64,000 nt of DNA from Gnetum montanum (taxonomy: Eukaryota; Streptophyta; Gnetopsida; Gnetales; Gnetaceae): positions 370,790-434,789 of the forward strand of contig MNCI01021551.1 in the NCBI GenBank assembly GCA_015680685.1, given 5' to 3'. Positions within the stretch are counted from its first letter, which is position 1, and each line of letters starts with the position of its first letter. A program made the position numbers and the translations under genes. Of this stretch, positions 11,512 through 20,911 are shown piece after piece. Under the pieces are notes generated by a model that worked only from the letters and a program-made list of their open reading frames with translations, did no database searches and was not told where the DNA came from.

Positions 11512-12558
11512 CTTGGACAGGCATCTTGAACCGTATGCGCTTCACCTGTGGCTCGTCCACATTGGAGGCCTCCTCGGTTGAACGTTCACGCTTCGTCAGC
11601 TTCGACTTGGCTTGCCCAATTGTCTCTTTAATGACACGGTCAACTCTCCTGGCAGTATAAGGCATGTCGTCTAGTTCCAACCCCACACTATCACATGTGT
11701 AGATCGAGGTACCAGATGATCCTCTCGTCATGATAGATACTGACTCATCAATCCCCTCAAGAGCGTCTTGGAACTCAGCTATTTCAAACAAATGGTTGAT
11801 CCACGGGCGGGATAATTGACCTCGATCCCATAGAACATACTTATTGTCTACATGAACCACTAGAAATTTGGCTAAGCGGCAAAGATAACCGACAAAGAAT
11901 GCAAAGGTAAAGTGGGACTGTGCCTCAACATTTGAATGCAATTTCACTATCTCCTTATGAAGGCCCGACAACAAAAATTGGGCCCAGTTATAACGCATTC
12001 CGGTTTCTAGGACGGTTCGCATAATACGCACAGCTTCAACACCCAGACTCTGCACCTAAGAAAGGGATTTAGGGAATACCCATGCCCTAAACAGGGGATA
12101 TAGTTCATTAACTTCTTCAACCTTTGACTTCCCCTACATAGGAAATCCCTTAGCACCCTTGGTAACGCCCAACCAGTCCTCTAATTCATGAACTATATGG
12201 AGCTCTTTATGAGCCCTATCCAAAAATACATTTATACCATCCATCGGTACACCAAATAGGTTGGAAAAGAATTTAGGTGAAAGATGGAAAACTATCTTAA
12301 CACCCTTAATCCGGGTGCTATAGTAAGAAACGGATTTGTTGAATGAATCAACAATTCCAATCATTTCGGCTATAGACACGTCAAGGCTCGGAGTTGTAAA
12401 GAGCTCCATAAGGCTGGAATCATCTAAACAACGAACGATGGATGGTAGGGCATGCGTGCGCAACCATTTCTGAGCCTTACTGATCTCCCTGAATTTCACC
12501 GAGAGGGTACTCTCAGTTCGTTCTGTTGTGACAGGGTCTCCGCCAAGAGGGACATCAA
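11512..12558 (-). other. Exon 4 domain of the antisense gene
   Basis: This is the longest conserved exon (1047 nt). Conserved between A1 and B: LMELFTTPSLDVSIAEMIGI versus LMDLFTTLTPNVLVTEMVSI, RGVKIVFHLSPKFF versus RGVKVSFHLTAEFF, and SHFTFAFFVGYLCRLAKFLV versus SHFTFAFFVGYLRRFAKFLV. The pattern 'RG..v.F....f..lfgvp' followed by a helical hydrophobic block is loosely reminiscent of putative plant transposon protein domains found in plant retrotransposons, but I would not assign it. The exon ends in a basic stretch (KRIRFKMP) that could be a nuclear localisation signal. Confidence 0.55.
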
Positions 12559-12647
12559 CTATAGATACAATTCGAAATCATCACATTAGTATAACCCTCG
12601 GCAGTCAAACAAACACGTTAACACATCTAGAGAATATTGTCTCTTAC

Positions 12648-13442
12648 CTTCAATGGTGGACTTAGAGGTGCTACCCAAGTTAGAGTCATGAGGAAAAATT
12701 GGTCCCTTAGGTGACCAATCTCCATGCAACCATCCACGAGCTGTGCATTGTCTGAATGCTCTAGAAAATTGTTTGTGAAAATGGACAATATCACCCTCGG
12801 TTTGAGCTAACACAGCTCCATGAAGGGTGGGACCCACCATAAAGGTTTCCAAAGCGGTATGAGCTAGGGCAAGCCCATCATCATCAATGCATGTGACATC
12901 TTGGGTAACTTGGGGCCTGCAAAAGAATAGTTGTCAAAACAGAAGCAAATGCCAAACCATAAAACCAAAAATGACAAGCTAAACAATATTACCTCTCTAC
13001 CCGGTATACTATGCCAGGAGGGTTCTGAAACAACGTGTGCGCGCATGCAACCAGAAATAAGGTGTTGTTCAGATAATCACGTTCTCTTGGCAATAGGTCC
13101 CACATGTGTGCTAACGGGCGAGTAGATCTGGGCCCACCAGAGGGACCGCCCTCGATCACAAGCGGTCCCTCGTCAATGTCTTCCATGAAGACCGCGACGC
13201 CCTCTGAAGCTCCTGGTAACATCGCCTCAAGCATGCTCCGGGCCACTTGTTCTTTCAGCTGTGACCAGACCACCACCTTGAATCTGTCCAACATGAAGGC
13301 AAGGAATTCACAGGCCCCTTCCCTGAACCATACCCCATTATTGTCAACAGTCAAATCAGGGGTAGGTTCATCAACCTCAATGGGGCCAAACCACGTCAAT
13401 ACCCCCACTAGCTCAACTACCAGGAGAAAAGGTTCAGTGTCC
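12648..13442 (-). other. FCP1/NIF-like (HAD fold) domain in antisense exons 2-3
   Basis: Three landmarks of plant FCP1-homology proteins appear in order. A strand matching the motif I region, FLLVVELVGVL, occurs where the family has LxLDLxGxL, so the nucleophile Asp is replaced. Then GACEFLAFMLDRFKVVVWSQ matches the conserved FL..ERF.VGVWSS segment. Then NNTLFLVACAHTLFQNPP matches the NTLLLDDSPYK..NPP segment, with the acidic pair replaced. B shows the same: FLLVIELVGVL and FNVVIWSHL. Fold similarity is good but the Mg-binding and catalytic residues are gone, so phosphatase activity is unlikely; a binding role is possible. Identification is from family knowledge, not a search. Confidence 0.72.
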
Positions 13443-13539
13443 CTACAAGCAACCAAATGCCATGATAAATTAGCCATGCATGAAAATGAGATGAAAAACA
13501 AAATTTCACATTGTAGGCCGACACTTAGAAAAATTACTA

Positions 13540-14170
13540 ATTGTTTACGCTCGGCGTATACATTGTCAAAATTATTTACGCTTGACGTATACGCTGCTTC
13601 ACTCGGCGTATACGCTGTCCAAAGTTGTTTAACTCAGCGTATATGCTACCAACAAAGTGTCCGCACTTGTTCCCACTTGGTGTATACTCTGTGAAACTAG
13701 TTTACACTGTGAAAATAGTTCTCACCATGAAAACAGGTCTACGCTATACGCCGCCTGAAAAAGAACAAACTGTTCATGCTCAGCATATATGCTGTGAAAA
13801 TTCTCAGCGTATACACCATAAAACCCTTCAGTGTATACACCATGTAAACAATTTATGCTGAACACTGTGTAAACAGTCAGCGTATATGCCATGAAAACAG
13901 TTAGCGTATATGCCATGAAAACAGTTAGCGTATATGCCATGAAAACAGTTAGCGTATATGCCATGAAAACAGTCAGCGTATACACCGTAAAAACAGTCAG
14001 CGTATATGCTGTGAAAATAGTCAGCACATACGTTGTGAAAATCATCTACGCTACACACTATTCTAACTGTTTACACTGTACGCTGAAGAAACCTTCTACG
14101 CTCAGCGTACAGGCCCTCTACGCTGGGCGTATACGCCGAAACTCTCTACGCTACGAAGATTATCGACGCC
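13540..14170 (-). repeat. GCGTATACGC-type minisatellite in antisense intron 1
   Basis: This fills most of intron 1 (13443-14222). Variants of AGCGTATATGCC and AGCGTATACGCT alternate with GTGAAAACAGT-type spacers. At about 13880-13980 there are four almost identical 24-bp units (TTAGCGTATATGCCATGAAA plus ACAG). Because 24 is divisible by three, both strands show open frames with an eight-residue periodic peptide; these are not genes. Confidence 0.85.
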
Positions 14171-14364
14171 AAAATAACATGTATAGATGAAAATAACCAA
14201 TGGAAGCAGGACTAGAGCCTACCTGTGTGAGGATCCGGGCCACGACGGAACCCTTGGCCTAGGCAGACACTACAGCATGGCCTCGCTCTCCTCTGCGAAA
14301 GTTAAATCAGGCCCCTTTCTCCCCTGGCCTTCTACCTCCTTGCCCTTGCCCATTTCAATGTCCT

Positions 14365-14640
14365 CTATGCTGAGGTCTGAGTCTCTACGCTAACGCTTGA
14401 ACCTCTACGCTCACGCTGAGCCTCTACGTCGGAGTTGGAAGTTAATGCTTACGCCAGAGTTGGAGGTTTACGCTGGGGTTTGGTCGTTTACGCTTACACT
14501 CAAGGTTTCGTTGTCTACGCTTACGCTCAAGGTTTCGTCGTCTACGCTTATGCTCAGGGTTTACGCTACGCTCACCGTTTACACTTATGCTCGATGTCTA
14601 CGCTCACTTCAAATTCACGGTGTTTACAAATGATGCCCCT
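14365..14640 (-). repeat. TACGCT-type repeats in the antisense leader
   Basis: Degenerate CTACGCTTACGCTC units upstream of exon 1 of the antisense gene, for instance CAAGGTTTCGTCGTCTACGC repeated near 14490-14560. They probably form its 5' untranslated region. Confidence 0.65.
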
Positions 14641-14644
14641 GCCC

Positions 14645-14652
14645 TTTATATA
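14645..14652 (-). promoter_or_regulatory. TATA box for the antisense gene
   Basis: On the minus strand TATATAAA lies about 290 bp upstream of the exon 1 ATG. A transcript starting about 30 bp downstream would have a leader of about 260 nt through 14354-14615, which contains TACGCT-type repeats. No other TATA box fits better. This would let the antisense gene be expressed independently of the LTR. Confidence 0.5.
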
Positions 14653-14864
14653 GCACTGAGCGCCACCGTTGCTGCCACCACCTTACACTTTGTTTCCTTT
14701 TGTTTGTTTTTATTTTTATTTTAATTAAAATTTGTTCAAAAACACAAAAAATATATATATATAAAACAAAACAAATATTACTACATCCCGGTTTCCCTAT
14801 AAACCAACTTCAGATGTCCACACCGAACATTCTAGCGCAAACTCTGCTGTGTACATTATCCAGC

Positions 14865-15080
14865 CCGATATGGCCTTAAACTACCATGGTAGCCTGGTAA
14901 GGCCTTAAACTGCCACCTGCGGACCGCATTCGGCCTAGTAAGGCCATAAACTGCTACATCTGGGCTGGCATGACCTTAAACTGCCACCCACGGCCCGGTA
15001 TGACCTTAAACTGCCATGAAGGCTCGATATGGCCTTAAACTGTCATGCATCCTGGTGTGACGATAAACCACCATCATGCA
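14865..15080 (+). repeat. Tandem array with TTAAACT core, right side of interval
   Basis: About seven units of about 30 bp, such as GCCCGGTATGACCTTAAACT followed by GCCACC. It shares the core with the arrays at 9059-9450 and 18700-19165, so the interval with the antisense gene is bracketed by related arrays. Between this array and the TATA box (14653-14864) lies AT-rich sequence without a gene. Confidence 0.8.
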
Positions 15081-15179
15081 TGTACATACGATTTAAGTTG
15101 CCAAAGAACATGGAACAATACCTATTAGCTCATTCTGCTCTCTATTTATTGGTAGGAGCAAGCCTGATGGATTGTTAGC

Positions 15180-18100
15180 GTTTATCCGCACCGTTAATCA
15201 TCAATGGACCATATGGAAAAATCATAAGAGAAATCGACATAAACTCCATCAACTTAGATACATCAACGGAAGACACACTCATAGCCTCGACACAACAAAC
15301 ACTAGATAACCACAAAGGTATGATAAAATCTCTTGACATAGAAGCTGAAAACATCACTGAAGACTTGTTGACTGAAACCCCCATCATTATGCCTAATGGT
15401 GAAACCAAAATATTAAAATTGAGTACATTACTGCAACCTCAACTGGCCAAAGACATAGAGGATGTGCTTAGGGACAACATAAAAGCATTCGTGTGGTCAT
15501 ACACGGACATGCCTAGATTGGATCCTCGGATCATCCAGCATAATATTATCCTTGATCCAAAATTGAGGCCAGCAAATCAAAAGGCACGAAAGGTTAAACC
15601 CAAGGTAGCATTGGCAGTTCGTAATGAGATCACCAAAATTTATCACGCTAGTTTCATTCGGGCTGTCGATTACGCCGATTGGGTATCCAACATGGTCATA
15701 GTCCCGAAGAAGAATGGAAGTATTTGCTTATGCATTGACTTCTAGGATCTAAATGTTGCAACCATAAAAGATGATTTTCCCCTACCTAGCATCGATCAAC
15801 TTCTTGACTCGACCGTTGGGCATGCCCTATTATCTTTTATGGATGGCTTCTCAAGATACAATCAAATACACATCAACCTAGAGCATCAGCTCCAGACTAC
15901 CTTTATGACACCATAGGGAACCTTTTGTTACACAATGATGCCCTTCGATCTCAAGAACGCTGGGGCCACATATCAAAAGGCTATAACATTCATTTTTAGC
16001 GATTACATGTTACACTTGCTCAACAATTACGTGGACGATATCGTGGTTAAATCAAAGACATCGGAACAACATGTACAAGATCTTGACTTAGTACTAAAAC
16101 GTTGTTTAAAATATGAGCTGAGACTTAACCCAAAGAAATGCATCTTTGGAGTCAAAACAGGAAAAATGCTTGGATTCATAGACTTAGAAGCAGGGATACG
16201 AGTAGACCCTGATAAAGTTAAAGCCATAACAAACCTAAAACCACCTAGCAACCTTACCGAACTTCAAGGTCTACAAGGTAGATTACAGTTTATCAGACAT
16301 TTCATAGAAAAATTAACAGACAAATTAAAACCTATGAACCACTTGCTATGCAAGAACGTCCATTTTGAATGGACTCCATAGTGCCAGGAAGCATTTGACA
16401 ATATTAAAACGGCACTTGCCCGACTAGCCATGGTTTATCCACCTCAAAATGATAAACTGTTTTACATCTACCTTGCCACTTCGGACTCGTCAATCGTGTC
16501 TAGGCTTTGCCAGAAACAAGATAATGGAACCGAAGTCCCTGTCTATTACTTAAGCCATGCATTAGTTGCCCATAAGAAAAGGTATAATGAGGTGGAGAGG
16601 TCATGTTTAGCCTTGGTCTTTTCTCTAAAGAAATGGTGACATTACCTCTTCTGTAATCAAGTTAACATAGTCTGCAAGGATAATGTGCTCAGAGCCATCA
16701 CCGGAAACATTTACAAGACAAGTCGAATAGCCTGTTGGAAAGCCGTAATAGTCGAGTTTGACCTACATTACATAGTGCAATCATCAGTTAAGGGTCAAGC
16801 CATAGCAAATCAAATGACCATGTCACCAACGCACGATCAAGCAACGATAGAGCCAGAATTCCCAGATGAAAATGTAAGCGCAATAGACATAGTACCCAAT
16901 GACTACGACGCCATTCTAAACTTTGATGGAGCATCCACCACTCGAGGGGGAAGTGCTGTTGTTGTCATCACCTATCCCTCCGGGGAGATCAGACCCTTTG
17001 CTTATCGTTTCAACTTTCACTGTACCAACAACATAGCAGAGTATGAAGGTCTCCTTAGAGGTCTCGTAGCAGCACTAGCTTCAAACATCACATGGATAGT
17101 GGTTAGGGGAGATTCACAGTTGGTTTTGAACCAAGTCATAGATATTTATACATGCAAAGCGCAACATTTACAACCATACTGTGACTTGGCAAAACATTTA
17201 ATGAGGCAATTTGAAAACATCGATGTGAAACATGTCTTTAGAAATGATAATACCATTGCAAATGCACTGGCCACCTTAGCGTTAAACATATCGCCCGACA
17301 TGTTCCATACATTGCCAAGCTCCATAATCAGTTGTGCCAAACCATTAACTGATACTCTTGATACATTGCCAATTGCATCCGTTAGNGAACCATTAACTGA
17401 TACTCTTGATACATTGCCAATTGCATCCGTTAGTACAACACATGCAATAGAATGGTATGACGACATAAAAGAGTACCTTCTACATGGTGAAACACCGCAA
17501 CACTTAACGAACGCACAAAAAGACGTAGTACGAAAACATTCTCAGCAATATGCACTGGTAGGAGACACACTGTGTCGTCGATCCTACGAAGGCATACTAT
17601 TAACATGTGTTGGTAGCACTAATGCCCAAACCATCGTTGATCAAGTACATGAAGGACTATGCGAAAGACACATAGCACCAAAAGCAATGGCAACAATGAT
17701 AAGATGCATAGGCTATTATTGGCCGCACATGGAGTATGATTGTCTCTCCAAGGCTAAGACATGTAGTACCTGTCAAAGACATAGTAATCTAATCCATGTC
17801 CCACCAAATGAGTTGCATACAGCACAAATCACATGGCCCTTTCAAAAGTGGGGGTTGGACCTTATCAGACCAATAACACCCTCATCTTCTGTAGGGCATA
17901 GTTTCATCATAATCGCAATAGAATATTTCACGAAGTGGGTAGAAGCTGTTCCCCTTCGAAAGACTATATCTAAACATGTATGCAACTTCATTCTCGAAAA
18001 CATTGTAACCCATTTTGGCATCCCCATGACCATCATCATGGACATTGGGCCATAATTTAGCAGTGTCGAAACCAAAACGTTTTGCAAAAGTCTGGGCATC

Positions 18101-18690
18101 AAAAACTCATTTTCATCCCCTTACTACCCTCAAAGTAATGGGAAAGCAGAGGCAACAAACAAAACCATTATTACAATACTTAAAAAATGCTTACCCAAAG
18201 CAAGCGAAGGTGGCACGAATAGTTGGTATACGCATTGTGGGCCTATCGCACGACACATCAAACTTCAACAGGTAAAATGCCATATAGCCTTATTTACGGT
18301 TCAGAAGCTGTATTACCCTTGGAATTACAAGTACCATCTTTAAGGATCACACTTTTCGGACTCCTCAACGAAAGGTAAAATAATGACTTGTGCATCATTG
18401 ACCTAGACTTGGTGGAAGAGGAACACATACGTGTACTCGATCAGATTTAATGGTACCAAAAATAACAACGGCAGCACCATCGGCACGACATTCATAAGCG
18501 CCCCATCAAAGAAGGCAACCTTGTACTCAAAGCCGTTCGGGATCACCTGGACAAATTCTCAGCCAACTGGGAAGGGTCCTACTTGGTCACCAAAGCATAC
18601 GACAATGAAGTATTCAAGTTAGCTGATATGGAAAGGCATGAGCTTGCAAATCCAACCAATCACTTGTTCTTGAAACTGTTCCATATTTGA
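15180..18690 (+). pseudogene. pol: pol of A1: RT, RNase H, archaeal-type RNase H, integrase (decayed)
   Basis: One frame from about 15180 to 18054, then further frames to the TGA at 18688. RT: VPKKNGSICLCIDF, a TAG in the following DFRDLN-type motif, catalytic YVDD at 16028-16039. A connection/RNase H part follows. The second, archaeal-type RNase H is at about 16900-17290 (FDGAST, NNIAEYEGLLRGL, RGDSQLV), a Tat-lineage hallmark. Integrase: zinc-binding CSTCQRH, core GLDLI, IMDIGP, then SPYYPQSNGKAEATNKT containing the catalytic Glu. C-terminal part ends LFLKLFHI. In-frame stops near 15743, 15914, 16379 and 16637 and at 18053 (CAA to TAA), plus frameshifts after 18230. The product would copy RNA into DNA and insert it in the nucleus. 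No protease is in frame, so translation with gag would need splicing across 9059-15170. Confidence 0.9.
17341..17433 (+). other. 45-bp exact duplication around a single N (assembly scar)
   Basis: The 45 bases at 17341-17385 recur identically at 17389-17433, separated by N and GA. Copy B lacks the duplication. An identical overlap on both sides of an N is typical of a wrongly closed gap. Confidence 0.85.
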
Positions 18691-18699
18691 GTACAAGCT

Positions 18700-19165
18700 C
18701 AAGTACGTGCGAGTCCTAGCATCACGACTATAAACTGATACCACAGCTCGTCCTGGAATCGTGACAGTAAACTAGTACCATAGAACAGTCCTAGCATCAT
18801 GACTATAAACTGATACCATAGCTCGTCCTGGAATCATGACGATAAACTGGTACCATAGAACAGTCCTACAATCATGACTTAAAATTGATACCACAGCTCG
18901 TCTTGGCATCATGACGATAAACTAATACCACGCAACGTCCGCAATGACAATAAACTAGCACCCGTCTGGCGCGACAGTCAACCGCCATGGTCCTACTCGC
19001 CAAAGTCCACTAAGACTATAAACTGGTTTACCTCTTCACGGTCCGCTAAGACTAGAAACTCGCAATGCACCATCCGCCACGACGCTAAATGGGAAATGTC
19101 CAACGGGTCATGACATAAAACTAACCCATGATAGTCCGCTAAGACTATAAACTGGCGATTATATC
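18700..19165 (+). repeat. Tandem array downstream of integrase
   Basis: Units of about 35-40 bp in two alternating types, for example CATCACGACTATAAACTGAT and GGAATCGTGACAGTAAACTA, degenerating towards 19160. The core (ATGAC.ATAAACT) is related to the other two arrays of A1. Confidence 0.8.
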
Positions 19166-20154
19166 TCTAGTTGCTCAATTTGTAGCTGCATTCAAACTTC
19201 GTCAAAATCACTGCACTGCTTGCCATCGGACGATCCTAACAACATTACTGCCATATACAGTGCCTGAAATCCCATTAGGTGCCTTTGTTTTATCAGTAGC
19301 TATTTAAGTCTAAGCTCGCTCACTCACTCATGGTTTTCATGTCTTCTTGGAGTTGTGTTTGCAAGATGACACTCAGAGGTGTTCATACAAGAATGCACTT
19401 CATCATAAGTAGGAAGGTGAGATGTTTTTTACAGCACCTATGACAAAACCAAATCAAACCATTCACTAGTACATCCCCCATTTCATATCCCACCTATCCC
19501 TCAACACCTTAAACTTGGTTATATCCCGAGCGCATCCAGTATAGCCTGAAACATTGAATATACCATTACATACCGCGCCACTCCTAAGTGGTTGCAACCC
19601 ACAACATGGCATTTGAGCATAAGCATCAGAGCAAAAAAAAACAAGATGAGATGGTAGTCACCTCCAAAGCAAATGATCATGTCTAAAATAATCAAGAAAC
19701 ATCCAGTTGCATGGCTTTGGCTCTCCACCAACAGGTTCCCCCTAAACACTAAACAAGTGGCCTGTTCCTCCAAAGAATGCAACACATCCTCACGTGGCTT
19801 TGGTCTTGCCAACAAGTCCTTCTTGACACTAACTAAGAGTCTTGTTCCATCAAAGGACGCACATCACATATCTTGATTCTGAGTCAGCTAAACAATGGAT
19901 ATTGACAAGGATCAGCATGACCCATATACACATCAGAACATCCCCTTCACCATGCATAACCTTGATTCCTCTCGAATCCCCACAGTTTCCATTTCCCTAT
20001 ACAGCTACGAATTTCATTTCCCCAATCCTATGTACTATTGGACATGGTGCGATGATGTCTAGTCAAGTGGCAAAGGACAAAGTCTTTATCAAGTTGCTTG
20101 TGGTGTTTTGCACTTCTTTGTCGACGCTTCTCAGGTCGATTCCTCCAAGCATCA
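19166..20154. other. 3' non-coding region of A1
   Basis: No recognisable protein. Short open frames on both strands (19519-19815 minus, 19842-20222 plus) have no domain I know. Long 3' regions between pol and LTR are usual in Tat/Ogre elements. Confidence 0.5.
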
Positions 20155-20169
20155 ACAAAGAGGGACCAA
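20155..20169 (+). other. Candidate polypurine tract of A1
   Basis: ACAAAGAGGGACCAA lies directly before the LTR terminus TGAAAC. It is purine-rich but imperfect. The adjacent TG is independently supported by the exact end of the A0 LTR at 3135. Confidence 0.55.
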
Positions 20170-20899
20170 TGAAACACCACAAAATTTTGAGCTTAGTACT
20201 TTTCCAACAAGAGTCTAGCTAAGTCATGACGTTTCCCCAGTATGACTAAAGCTTGAGGGCCCCACAGACAGCCTCAAGCAGAGTCGAACTCAATGGGGAG
20301 CAAGTCCCTAAGACCCGTCGATGGCCACGACAACATCTGCTATCAAACATGGCAACTTTGGAGCTCAAAGTACTTAGTTTACACTAAGTATGCATTGTCA
20401 GCATATACGCGTAGTGTATACACCCAACATTTTCAGCCTATATGCCCAACGTATACGCCCAACATTCTCAGCGTACACATCCACAGCATATACACTCAGC
20501 ATACACACCCAGCGTACACACTTCACAAGTACGCTCAGCCTGTACGACTGATGTATACACCCAGCATGCAATTCCTGAAGAGGCCATGGAAACAGCACTA
20601 TAGAACAAGATTTGGTACAAGGCAATAATTCACACAAACAAAGCAACCATCAACATATACGCCTAGTGTATACGCCCAGCACATCTAGCGTATATGCCAA
20701 AAGTCTACGCCCTGCATGCCCAGCGTATACACCAAAATTCTACACTCGCCTGATACAGCGTATACGCCCAACGTATATGCCCAGCAGATGTAACATGTTG
20801 TACACATGTAAATTTTATTCTTTCACACCCGGTCAACGCGCCACGTGTCATCCAACCCGAGTCTAACGTCTAAATCTGTATAAAAATCCCAATTTTTCA
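20170..20899 (+). mobile_element. LTR shared by A1 (3') and B (5')
   Basis: The 730-bp LTR begins TGAAACACC and ends TTTTTCA, a TGAAA/TTTCA inverted terminus. It includes a GCGTATACGC-like array (20395-20790), a G-box at 20842-20847 and a TATA box at 20879-20886. Candidate polypurine tract on its left and primer site (20912-20920) on its right show that one LTR serves two internal regions. Confidence 0.85.
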
Positions 20900-20911
20900 T
20901 TAGAACGAGGT

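Larger units (their letters stand above)
9803..14353 (-). pseudogene. Antisense eight-exon gene in A1 with FCP1/NIF-like domain
   Basis: Minus-strand gene between protease and RT. Exons, all with GT..AG junctions: 1) 14353-14223, 2) 13442-12993, 3) 12916-12648, 4) 12558-11512, 5) 11420-11172, 6) 11090-10896, 7) 10810-10026, 8) 9904-9803 with TAG stop. The lengths sum to 3228 nt and all phases fit. Predicted product about 1075 residues: exons 2-3 (about 44-283) resemble plant FCP1/NIF phosphatases; exon 4 (about 284-632) has no firm identity; exon 5 is acidic; exon 7 (about 781-1042) includes a charged coiled-coil-like stretch; exon 8 is an acidic Gly/Pro tail. Four in-frame TAG codons break it: one in exon 1, two in exon 4, one in exon 7. 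In exons 4 and 7 copy B has Q, Q and W at these sites. Start chosen because B has an aligned ATG. Function unknown. I infer a captured host-like gene fixed in the family. Confidence 0.85.
3136..20899 (+). mobile_element. Tat/Ogre-like LTR retrotransposon A1, nearly full length
   Basis: Order: truncated 5' LTR, candidate primer site, leader, gag and protease, a 6-kb interval holding an antisense spliced gene, RT, RNase H, archaeal-type RNase H, integrase, tandem array, candidate polypurine tract, 3' LTR. The Tat/Ogre assignment rests on the second RNase H, the gag zinc knuckle of C-x2-H..GH..C form, a primer site resembling the tRNA-Arg-type TGGCGACTC, great length (over 17 kb) and separation of protease from RT. 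No free 3' flank exists because the 3' LTR continues into the leader of B. Confidence 0.85.

Noticed and set aside
13870-14030. CRISPR-like array
   Set aside because: Spacers are as repetitive as the repeats, and the setting is a plant retrotransposon.
13722-14058. Periodic peptides (eight-residue repeat) on both strands
   Set aside because: They arise from 24-bp minisatellite units whose length is divisible by three, inside intron 1 of the antisense gene. No start context or conservation as protein.
9059-15179. A DNA transposon or Helitron carrying captured exons inserted into A1
   Set aside because: Copy B has the homologous gene in the same orientation directly before RT, and no terminal inverted repeats or Helitron ends are visible at the borders, so it is better explained as a family feature.
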